A DNA stretch of 64,000 nt from NCBI GenBank assembly GCA_037157565.1, contig JAZHRO010000013.1, positions 73,711,501-73,775,500 on the forward strand, written 5' to 3'. A program made the translations under genes and the position numbers. Positions within the stretch are counted from its first letter, which is position 1. Every line of letters starts with the position of its first letter. The notes beneath the pieces were generated by a model, which ran no database searches, was not told the DNA's origin, and saw nothing but the letters and a program-made list of their open reading frames with translations. The DNA comes from Thalassia testudinum (Eukaryota; Streptophyta; Magnoliopsida; Alismatales; Hydrocharitaceae). Below, in pieces: positions 47,301-59,300 of this stretch.

Positions 47301-50300
47301 ATATAGTGATCTTCTCAAGGAGGCATACATGCAGTAGCCCCCTGATTTTCAAGTTAAGGGGGAGTGTGTACGCAAACTCCAGAAGGTAATTTCTGGACTC
47401 AAGTAGAGTCTACGAGCCTGGTTCCAGAAGCTGTCAGAAGTTATTGAAGGTCTGGGGCTCAGTCGATCATCATCAGATCACTCCCTATCTATGCAGAAGA
47501 CAAAGAAGGGGGTTGTTGCCCTTCTTGTCTATGTAGACGATTTCATTATCACCAATGATGATGTAGCCGGGATAACTGAGGTTAAGCAAAGCCTGGCTGA
47601 CAGATATATCGTGAAGGACTTGGGTCCTCTACGGTACTTTCTAGGCATTGAGATGGCAAAAAGCAAGGAAGACATTGTACTGAGTCGGCGAAAATATGCA
47701 CTTATTGTATTGCAAGAGATTAGGATTTTGGGAGCAAAGCCAACCAACATATCTAAGGGTCCTAAGATGCATCTATACAATGCAAAGTCGAAAGCTGCAA
47801 AGAGCAGATGGTATAGACAACTGATTGGAAAGCTTCTTTATCTTACCATCACATGTCCAGATATTTCTCTTATTATAGGCAAGCTTAGTCAGCTCATGGA
47901 TAAGCCGACCAAGCAGCATTGGGATGTTGCAATGCAGGTGCTCAGGTACTTAAACTGAGCACCACAACGAGGGTTACTTTTCAGGAGAGGCGAGTCCATG
48001 ACTATCGTGGGATATTTTAATGCAAACTATGCTGGATGCCATTTGATAGGAAGTCTACTATTGGCTTCTACACTTATGTAGCTGGTAACTCTGACCTAGA
48101 GAAGCAAAGAGCAAAGTGTGGTATCTCAATTCAGTGTTGAGTCAAAGTACAGAGCTATGGCACAGACAACAGCTAAGTTGGTCTAGGTGAGGTCTCTCCC
48201 ACTTGATTTACATGTGGAGATTAAGGAGCCCATGAAAATGAGATGTGATAACCACGCAACTACATTTATTTTCAATAATCATGTTTCATCGGCGTACGAA
48301 ACATGTAGAGATTGATTGTCATTATACCAGAGATCTAATTCAAAGGGGGCTTCTCTACACCACACCTGTCACATCAAAGAACTAGACTGCAAATATGTTT
48401 ACTAAGCCTCTTGCTAAGTCTACTTTTAATGCATGTTGTGACAAGCTGAGTATGATTAACATCTATGCTCCAACTTAAAGAGAAGTGTTGTCACCTCTCC
48501 ATATTATTTTTAGCTCTATATGGGTTGTTTGCTATTTTCTTACTTCTAATTGGTTCTCTACCATAATTTTTTCAACACCTCTCTCTATACAAAGAGGTGT
48601 AAGGTTTCTTTTAAGAATAAGATCATTTGTTTCCTTTGACTAAGAGAATCAGGTGGATACTCGCCCAAATAGGCGGATCATTACCAAAAGACCGTCTCAT
48701 CAGATGACTCGGACGAACATATACATAACTCTAAAGTATCCTCCGGATAGACAGACTCCCCAACTGACTGAAACGCCTGACGCATAAATGGGTTCCTCGT
48801 CCGATTGAACACCTGGAGGTCAGGTGATTCATCCGACAGATTCTAGATGGATGACGGTTACCTTATCTATTACACCATCTCCACGTCCACCAAGGAACGT
48901 GGGCAACATGCTCGAGAACGTGTACAATGTGTCATCGACGGTTACAATCACGATCTAAGGATCACACCCAAGAGTCAATGCCCACGTTACGAGGAGCTAC
49001 GTTACTTAAGTGAGTTATGACCTCTATACAAGGACACGCACACATAAGGCATGAGAGAGCGAGTGAATTCTTGTACCCTCAGATACGATTGACTTAATGG
49101 AAATTCAAGAGCGAACATGCTCTCCCCAGACGTACACCTATTACAGATGAAACTACGTCACCAAAATCATGTCTTGCATGTGATTGCTTGTTCATGTGAA
49201 TGGACATTTTCCCTATTTCCTAGCCTGATAGGGCTTAGCAAAGAAAGGCTCCAATCACGCGACCACTATGAAAATTACTACTTGAGGTTGTGTTATAAGC
49301 CTAAGGACGTAGATGCATGTAACTATAAACTCTAATGCATTTCTTTTCTTGATATAGGTGGTATGAAGTTGAAATTTGAATGTTCTTTTATTTTCAGTTG
49401 CGATGGGCATGCACAGCAGTAGGCTGCTAATTGAACTAAACAGTTCAAATTCGACTCGAATTCGTTCAATGATATATTCGATAAAAGTACGTTAAAAAAA
49501 AATGAACTGAACATGAACATTAAAATCATGTTCGTTAGCTTAACGAGCCAAATACAAACGTAGTATATGTTCGTTAGATAAAAGTTCGAAAACATATACA
49601 AACAAATATATATATATAGAATTATACATTTATGTACCTATAAAGTACTCATTTAATTAACAAAAAATAATACCCTCCCCTCCCATGCTCCCAACCTCAA
49701 AAGCCAAAAAAAAAACAAAAAAAAACCCAAACCCATGCCCGCTCCCCCTCTCCTCTAACTCGAAGACCTCAACTTAACCCTTACCCTACCCCTGCTTACA
49801 ACTCTCAAGTCCCACACTTCCCAAACCAACCCTAAGCCCTAACCCAACCGCCACATCCCGTAGGCCTGCTAGCAAACCTTCACCAGCCCACTTCATCAAC
49901 GGTTGAGCAGCCCTGTCCTCATCGACGTTGTCCTGGAGGTAAGGTCCTCCCTTCTCCGGTCCTCCCCCAACCTTCAGTCCTACTATCCTCCCTGACCACT
50001 CTTCGCCCTCTGACCACCAACCACCCTCCTCCCCTACCCTCCACCCACTAACTCGCCCTTCGACCATGCCCCCCCTGCCCTCCACCCCTCCGATCCTCCC
50101 CCGGGGCCCCAGCTCTACCTCCCTCCGCCCTCCAACCACCCTTCAACCTCCTCCCTTACCCTCCACTCCTCCGATCCGGAAATTTATATGACATGTATGT
50201 TTCTGCAAGTTTGTTCCATTTGTTTCGATAACTGAGATTCAGTCCATGTTTGTTCCATTTATTGCTTTCCAATTTTTTTGATAACTGATAACTGATTTTT

Positions 50301-53300
50301 ATTTTTATGTGGCAGTAGTTAGGCCATTCTCCAACGATACAGTGATCACATCAAGTTTTTTTACTTTAGAAACAATCTCAGTTAGCATCTTTTTGATTCT
50401 CACCAGTTCCCCATCATGCCTTTTTTATGCAAACATAATAATTATTATGTAATATCAGTATAAAACTGTACTAACATGTTCAATAATAAGGTGTAAATAT
50501 TATCTTATTAAAAAGAGGACTTCCTGCATCTACTTATATTTTGTGTGCAATGTTTTCTTCAAAGATTTTAAAACCAAAAAAGGATCCCAAAGAATATAAT
50601 ATTGTGGAGGGTTGTTATAGGACTGTCATTTGTCTCAGTTTGGAACATCTTAAAGTTGTTTTAGAGCTGGCCATCAGTTCAATGAACTTTTTGTGTCGTC
50701 CACGAAATTTATGTGACATGTATGTTTATGCAAACACCAAGTTAGCTCTAACAAAAGTTAATTCATGCTTAACATCGCAAGTGCTTTGATAAGCTGAACT
50801 TCCAAGAATATATTAATTCTTCTTCCCAATGATCTATAGCACATTGTTTTAAATTTATTGTGTTTTGGATTTCATTGGTTTAAATTTATTGTCTTTCTGG
50901 GTTTTTCTTTTTGACCTGGTGTTATATTTTTCATTATTATTCAAAATTATTGCTAGCTACATATTAAGGACAAGAATAAGTAACCATCTCACATTTAGTT
51001 CTCACCCTCGTACCAAATTCCTATTTCCCGGTGACAACTGAGAGCGAAAGCTGCTATATAGCATGTCTATTATTTCTTGCTTCGTGGTTAAATGTAGTTA
51101 CGCTACTTTTGTATTTATTTGCAGTGCTGGCACATGAATATTTTCCAAAGTTCACAGAGAGAATAATTACAGTTAGACCATTGATTGGTGTCATCCTCAC
51201 AACTCTGCTCTGTGCAAGCCCTGTATGTTGTCTTCCATGTTTCTCACTGACAGTTAGCCAAATAGTTAAAACACTGATAATCAACTATTTTAATTTTTAT
51301 CAACATCAAGGACTTGAACTTTCACCCATCTGTATCATTGTGATGTATTTTTCTATGGTCAGATTGGACAAGTGTCTGAAGTACTGAAAGCTCAAGGTGC
51401 ACAGTTGATTCTTCCAGTCGCTATGTTGCACATTGCTACATTTGCTCTTGGTTATATTCCAGTTGATGCAGATAATGCTTTGCAAAAGCAAGTGTAGTGA
51501 ATGAACAACATTAAATGGAGTAAATAAGTGTAGTAATACATCTGGTCATAAATACTGGTAGTTTTCCTCTTTCATGGAATGTGAAAAAGTATAGCATTTT
51601 CTGAGTTTAATGACATTAAAGCCTACAGAATCAACCTAGGTTCCAATTAATAGAATCTAGTTTTCATAAAAAATGGATGCTGTAAAATGCAATGAAGATA
51701 AGATGGTATTTTTGCACTAGACTGCCACTTATTTGACCAAGAACTGATTTTTAATAGACATGGAATAAATGGGAACTATGTAAAGCCATCTAGGCACAAT
51801 TTGTCTGAGGTGCTAATAATAGTTTTGGTATAGGGTTCATGCACATGCCCTTGTAGAATGTGGTAATTATGCATATTCCATTGCCCTTGCATCCTTAATA
51901 TTTAGGCAAATGTCCCCATAGAGTTGCTCCATTTCACAGACATATACCCTCCATTATTGTGCCGTCAAACATTAATCATACTTGATTTCAGTCTAACCTA
52001 AGTTGGGCTGCTGGATGCTTTTAAAATTTGTTCAAATGCAAGTGTAGAATTGGAGACAAGAAATGGGCCATCATTGAGATCTTGTCCATTTAAGTGGGAT
52101 TCCAAACATTATGTTATCAAACTATTATCGAACAAACTATTAGCAAATATATTGTTATTGAACTTAATCAAATATGTTCATTCAAACAAAACAAACGAAC
52201 TAATAACGAACCGAACTCAAACGTTCGGTTTCATTATCGAACCGAACTCAAACATTCGTAACCGAACACTTAAAGAACTTGAACCAAACTCGAACATCGA
52301 ATATTTTATCGAACTCGAACTCGAACTCGAACATAAGTATGTTCGAGTTTGTTCGATTCGATTAGCACCCCTACACAGCAGTGTTGATCACGATGATCAA
52401 GTATGTCTAAAATTGACAACTGGACACAGGAATTGGATGGTAGGTTTCAACTCCATGCCTGGGTAAATGCTGGTGGCTTCAGGTTTGTAGTCTCAGGCAT
52501 GATAATAGCTTAGCTTATCCATCAAACGAAATTCCATATGTGCATGCAGAAGCTACTATTAGAAGTCATCAAGGAGGAAAACTTACCAAGTATCTCAAGA
52601 TAATAAGAAGAAATCACAAAAGCTACTTAGTATATTTGGAGGATATCAATCATGAGAAACAATCCCTGAACAGTTTGTACTGACAATTATAATCACAAAT
52701 ATCACTAATATCTTTGTTTTCTTCTTTTCACAAAAAAAAAAAAGATTTCTTTACAGTTAACAATCACAAAATTTGAAATTTCAGTAGTTCTTTTTTTTTC
52801 TTTTGAAGGGTAAAAAGTGGCTATCCAAGTGATAGGCTTACTCTGCAAAGGAAGCCATTTCAACCGTATGTGATGCAATGAACGACATTAAAAAAGATGG
52901 TGCAGTAGAAAGTACCAAAAGCACCATACTGAATTTAATACGTAATAAAACAGTGTAGGAATTAAATTTCTAGGGAGACAAGACAGGCTGAAAAACCCCC
53001 AAGGTCAAGCTAGAAAAATACCCAAGCTGCGAACAGCGGGATAAATTGAGAATACTATACCTGGCAGATGTTTCCACAATACCAAGCAATCTTACATGAA
53101 GAACACCTTCTTAAGTTGTTGGTTGCAAAACAGCTATCACAAGCTGGTGATGAGGAAAAGCTATTGGGAGTTGATGCATAAGGATCTTGACTGATGATGA
53201 CATCACCTGGAAAGACAGAATTTCATCAGAGAAAAGAGAAGAGACTTGATAGTAACCAAGACAATCACATGCTAGATTACGCGACATAACTCATTGTTGC

Positions 53301-56300
53301 AAGCTCAGCATTGCTTCCTCCTGATTTCATTAGATTAACTGCATAAAATTGCAACTAGCCTGCTTAATTCAAGTTTTTGAAACAGTTTTGCTGTGAGATC
53401 TGCTTAGTTAACATTAATCTATTTCATCAAGTGCTGCCTTCTTTTTATAAGAACTTAATAGCTTCAAACTAAGTTTTTGATAGTGTGTAAATTAATAGGG
53501 CAAACAAATTTAGCATCAAGACAAGCTTGTCAAGTAGCGTGACATACTATTAGCACATATAATTTGTGTAAGGGATTTTGGGCTTTTAGCTCCTAAGGGG
53601 CATTCTTGTACTTTTCCATTTTTTATCTCTCCTTATATAAGAGAGCATAAGATTTTCAATAAAAAATTAACTCATTTCAACCAATTTGGTATCAGAACAT
53701 CGGTCCTAGACCATAACTCTAGGTATCCTACCCTCAAGGCCTCTGAAACCCTACCACTGAATCCCTCTCCCTTTCTCTCCCTAACTCACCGCCGGCACTC
53801 CCATCGGCGAGCGGCGATGCTACACACACGACGAGAGCGACGACGCATCTGCATGCGGCAACGGGCAGCAGTGTGTTGCAGGCGATAGCGAGCGGCGGTG
53901 CTACATGCACACACGCGCAGCAGGAGCGGCGGCGACGCGTCTGTGCAACGAAGATCGAGGGCGCTACACGCGCACCATGCGACAAGAGCAGCGAAGGCGC
54001 GTTTGTGCGGCAGCGGCTGGGGGGTTTGTAGCCCTGTTCTAGGACTACGTGCCTCCCAGTAGCAGGGAGAGAGACCTAGGTCCCCTTGGGGACATCTCAG
54101 GTGTTCTCCCTGCACCCAGGTTAGGCCTACGCCTGTCCAAGGGGGCTTCCTGTCAAAGATGCAGATCGAATATATCCTATTTCAGATCTACTGATGTTTT
54201 CTTGGAGATAAAAGGGTGATTGAGACTTGCGGATTGCGAAGATGGCTTCCACAAATCATTTCGAGGTGACATCGAGCTCTCTTTCAGACACTAGGGTACT
54301 AAAAAACCTGCTCTTTGATCCCGTCGTCAAGTTAGATAAGACTAACTACTCGCAGTGGTCCCAGACCTTCCTTATGACCGTCAGGGGTCATGAGAAGAGC
54401 CATATTCTTACGGATCTGGAGCCTATAGACAAGACCGGTACTAATGCCAACTAGGGCAGAGACAATGCCATGATCTGTGCTTGGCTCATGCAAACAGTTA
54501 TTCCCCGAATATGAGATGAGATCATGTACTACGCCACTACAAAGGAGATGTGGGAGTCCTTGCGTAAGACTTACATGCCAAGAACTCCACACAGGTTTTT
54601 CATGTCTTTTACGACCTCTTTTTCTTGAGTCAAGAAGGATGCACGGTGCCACAGTACTATTCCCTCATGAAGAGAATGCTAAAGAGGCATCACTCCTATC
54701 TGTCGAGTTGTGCCTATGAGTCCTGGAGGAGCTTTAGGAGACAATTGGTAGTCTCCCTTTTCTTGGCAGGCCTTAGACCTGAGTATATGGAAGCCAAAGA
54801 TCATATCATCACTGCTTCTGAGCTTCCTACTCTGGAGGAGACCTATAGCAAACTCAACAGAGTACCAGTGTGCACTACTGCTCCTGACTCTTGTGCTCAT
54901 GATTGTAAAAGTCGGTAGTCGGTAGTCGGTATTCAGTCGGCCAGGCCATTGACTAAGGAGTATACAGTATGTGGGGGAGTAGTCGGGGAGTATTTGGTCG
55001 GATTTTTTTAATATATATATATATTATTTATTTATTACACACTCATGTTTGGTTAAACAAATTTTTACACACATATATTATTTTTCCTAGCGATTGTTAC
55101 ACAGAAATCAATATTCAATGCAATTTTAGGTGGTTGGTTTGGTTAAACAAATTTTGAAGTACATATTTGAAAAACCCCACATCATTCGAATTTTCAAGTT
55201 AAAATATTTGATATATAGGTCCAAGAGACAGTAAATGAGATGATGTTGCAACACAATACCTATTTAAGCAATGGTGTCTACTAGCTACCATGTATCCTCC
55301 ATCAAGTTTGCAAATGGTTCAGCTTTCCTCTACCATAAATTGTCTGGATGCTTAGATCCGTAACTTATGCTTGATCTCCTCTTTGATTTGAGGATACATG
55401 GGCAACAATCTTGATTCATTGTTCTGTCAACATTTATTTTGGCTGCCAACAATCTGATTGGTAATGCTTACCAATAGACATTTTGGGATTGGCCTGTGGC
55501 ATCCTTGAAATAGCCAGTTGTCAACACCCTTGTATCATAGGGCAGGATGGTGTTTAGAAATACATACATGCTGCACATATACATGCTTTTGTACATGCAC
55601 GCATGCCTGTATCGATCAGAGTAGTGAGTCTAGTGACTTAATTTTTTTTAGATTTAATCCTCTATGTAAAACTCGACCGATTACTTGGCCGACTACATCG
55701 ACTACTCGGCCAAGTAGTCGGTGTGGCCGACTATAGCACCGACTATTGACTATTCAATCGGAAAGAGGCCGAGTACTCAGCCGAGTAGACCAATTTTCAC
55801 AACCATGCTTGTGCTAAGACGTCCACATTGGCTGCAATCCCTGGACGTAGCAGGGTGCTTCTCTTCGTGCACGTGGTCGTTGATGCAGATGCTCTTCTGG
55901 TACACGCACTAGAACTCTGTGTACCTACTGTGGCAAGCTTGGCCACTCTGAAGCTACATGTTCGTAGAAGCATGGTAAGCCACCGATGGCCAACCAAGTA
56001 GGCCAAGATCACTGATGGAGTCCGCCCCAATCTTGATGTTAGCTCCCTTAGTACAGAGATTGAGACCTTACGACAACAGATTTCTCAGTTGACTCAGGCA
56101 TCCTCTTCTCAGCCTGCAGATACTGCAACTATTGCCACCTCCTCTGAGGCACCTACGACTGGTATGTCGTCTCTTTTATCCTTTGATGATTGATTGATGG
56201 ATTCTAATGCGTCCAAGCACCTATGTGGCGACAGGGGATCTTTCTCTCAGTTAGCACTAATCACACCAACCAGGACTGTACAAGTGACAGACGGGAGACA

Positions 56301-59300
56301 TTTGCCACTTACTGGCAAGGGAGATGTATCTCTATCTCCTACCTTAAAACTGACAAATATTTTCTATGTACCTGATTTTCCATTGAGTTTGTTGTATGTT
56401 AGCAATATTACCAAAGATCTGAACTGTCAAGCTATATCTAATGTGTCACTGGGAAAACGATTGGTGGAGGGCGTGAGAAACGAGGGGTGTACCGTATAAG
56501 CCGTACTATTGTTGCTGCTTCTGTTACCCAGGGCCTTGCTTCTGCTAGATCTCCTCTCCAATGGCATAACCGCCTTGGCTACTTGCCTATTGATCGCCTT
56601 ATACATGTTTTGCCACACATACCCTCCACTACTGCTCTCACTTGTGATGCTTGTCAGTTGGACAAGCACCACAGGACTAGTTTTCCTACTTCTACTTCAG
56701 TTTCTTCCGTTGCTATATTTGATTTGATTCACATGAATGTTTGGGGTCCCAATCGTACTCCTGATCGACTTAGGAACAAATATTATCTTGTGTTAGTGTA
56801 TGACTTTTCCCATGTTTCTTGGCTATCTCTTTTAAAAAATAAGTCCGATGTAGGACAAATTGTTGAAAATTTTGTTAAGGAAAAAAAACTAAGCATTCCT
56901 CTTTGGTAAAGCATTTTCAGTCTGATAATACCTTAGAGCTTTGTACCACTCGATTACGCACTTTCTTTCCCGCTGTGTCATTGTCCATGAGACCACGTGC
57001 CTTCCAACCTCTCAACAAAATGGTGTTGCTGAAAGGAAACATCGCTATTTACTTGATGTTACTCGTACATTATTGATTCACCACTCGATCCCCTCTCTTT
57101 ACCAGGGTGACGCGGTTTTGACTACCTGCTTTCTGATTAATAGGATGCCTAATGCTACTTTACATTAACGGATTCCATTGCAGGTTATGCATCCTGATAA
57201 ACCCCTGTTTCACGTCACCCCTCAAACTTTTGATTTGTTGCTTTTGTCCACCTGTTGGGACCAGGCTGGAATAAACTAGCACCGAGAGCAGTTAAGTGTG
57301 TTTTCCTTGAGTATACTTAGACACAAAAAGGGTATCGATGTTTTGATTCGATTACTCGGCATTTTATTCCGAGGGATGTTACCTTTCATGAGGCGATACC
57401 CTTCTTCTCTACTTCTGCTGCTGAGATGCCCTCTGAGGGTGACATGGCACCTATGTCATTTACACCAATTCGCTTTGGGACTTTTCCCGAGACTCCTGTC
57501 CCTATTGCACCACCACCACCTACTACGCTATCATTTCCTATATGACTGAGCCACTTCAGACATATGTCTGTCCTCATACTACCTTTCAGGGCCCTCCAAC
57601 CTCGCCTTCACCATCGGATTCTCAGGTGAGTCTTTTAGACACTGACGCATGTTTGCATGTACCGATTACATGAACAGGACAAATGATGCGATAGGTAATG
57701 ATGTGGATCTTTCAATAGCTATTCGAAAGATACCACAGACTTGAACTACTTATCCCACGGCTAAGGCACTTGCCACTGATGACTTTGCCCCTGGGTTTGC
57801 AGGATTCACTCAGGTGTTGGCTACTAGTCAAATTCCAACAACTCACCATGAGGTCATGCTTGATCCGAAGTGGCAGGCAGCCATGGAGGACGAGATGGCA
57901 ACTCTTAAAGGTCGTGGGGCCTGGGAACTCACTCCACTTCAAAATGGTGCGACGATTGTTGGTTGTCGATAGGTATTCACTATGAAGTTCAACTCAGATG
58001 AAGATATTGCCAGATACAAAGCACGCCTCATAGCAAAAGGGTTCACCAAAACTTATGGGGTGAACTTCTTTGACAACTTTTCATCAGTTGCCAGACTTCC
58101 TATGGTGCGAGTGCTGGTCGTTGTGCCAGTTCAGCTAGATTGGCCTTTGCATCAGCTGGACGTGAAGAATGTCTTCCACTATGGTGATATCCAAGATGAA
58201 GTCTACATGCAGCAACCACCTGGGATTGAGGCTCAGGAGGAGTGTGTATGCCGGCTACAGAAAGTCATCTACGACCTCAAGCAAAGTCCCAGAGTATGGT
58301 TCTAGAGGTTATCTCAGGTTGTAGAGGCAACTGGATTCAAAAGATCGACAACTGACTACTCTCTCTTTGTCGGGACTGGACGAGGTAGTATAGTACTTCT
58401 TGTATATGTTAATGACTTAATTGTCATCGGAGATGATGTGAAGGATGTTGAGATTAAGCGCAATAGTTTGTAATGAAAGATTTAGGTATTTTACGATATT
58501 TTCTTGGTATTAAGGTTTCTCGCAGCAAAAATGACGCAGTCCTGTCCCAAAGAAGGTATGCATTAGATATTTTGCAGGAGGTGGGTATACTTGGGGCCAA
58601 GGACGCCAACATTCCTATGGGTCCCAAGATGCCACTTTACGATGAGGTACAAAGTTGGTGAACAACAGATAGTACACGCAGCTTATGAGCAAGCTGTTAT
58701 ATCTCACTATCACGAGGCCCGATATCTCCTTTGCGGTGAGGAGATTGAATCAGTTCATGGCCAAGCCAACACGACAACATTGGGATGCAGCATTGATAGT
58801 GCTCCGATACATCAAGAAGGCTCCTAGAAAGGGCCTCCTCTTCTTCAAGGGGTCTTCTATGACCTTGGTTGACTATTCTGATGTGAAGTATGTCGGATGT
58901 CATGTGGACCAAAAATCCACTATAGGGTTCTGCACCTTTTTAGGAAGGAATTTGATCCGTGGAGGAGCAAGAAACATGGCACAGTTGCTAGGTCGAGTGC
59001 CAAGTCTGAGTACAAGGCCATGGCTCAAACGACTGCAGAGATGATGTGGATCAAGTCCCTACTCACTGATTTGCAGATATAGTTCTTTAACCTGATGGAG
59101 ATGCTGTGTGATAACAAAGCAGCCACCTTCCTTGCTAACAACCTAGTATTTCACGAGAGAACAAAGTATGTTGAAATTGATTGCCATTATACCAAGGATA
59201 TCATTCAGAAGGGGCTACTATATACAACACCAGTCACATCTGAAGAGCATATTACAGATATTTTTACTAAGTCGTTGGCTAGATCCTTATTTAATTCATG

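Larger units (their letters stand above)
44341..48480 (+). pseudogene. Copia-4 pol (broken, split by hAT-A)
   Basis: The protease site at about 44,349 reads DFR instead of DSG. hAT-A enters 60 bp later; the frame resumes after 45,353 with [18 protein letters not shown]. Integrase has [14 protein letters not shown] and IDNALEFC. Reverse transcriptase (about 47,010-47,960) keeps YVDD at 47,530-47,541 in a 155-codon open stretch. RNase H has lost its aspartates in part (YFNANYAG) and a frameshift, and ends near 48,480. Confidence 0.86.
42744..48641 (+). mobile_element. Copia-4: full-length Ty1/copia retrotransposon carrying hAT-A, in intron 2
   Basis: LTRs of 158 and 156 bp, flanked by AGGAG (42,739-42,743) and AAGAG (48,642-48,646), a 5-bp duplication with one change. 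Primer site TGGAATCAAAGT at 42,902. Gag and pol follow in copia order. hAT-A (44,421-45,345) lies in the gag-protease junction. Antisense to the host gene. Confidence 0.93.
49420..52373. mobile_element. Pack-hAT: 2.95 kb hAT transposon carrying captured host-gene exons
   Basis: Flanked by a perfect 8-bp duplication CACAGCAG (49,412-49,419 and 52,374-52,381). Terminal inverted repeats: TAGGCTGCTAATTGAAC left; right end, reverse complement, TAGGGGTGCTAATCGAAT. The TAGGG start is typical of hAT elements. Both ends hold many GTTCGA / TCGAAC subterminal repeats. No transposase is visible. The interior holds a C-rich block (49,670-50,160), intron-like DNA and two exons of a BASS transporter gene (51,125-51,455). 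It lies in intron 2. Confidence 0.88.

Noticed and set aside
53734..54115. Arg/Cys/Ala-rich minus-strand frames in the Copia-5 leader
   Set aside because: Created by the GC-rich tandem units; not coding.
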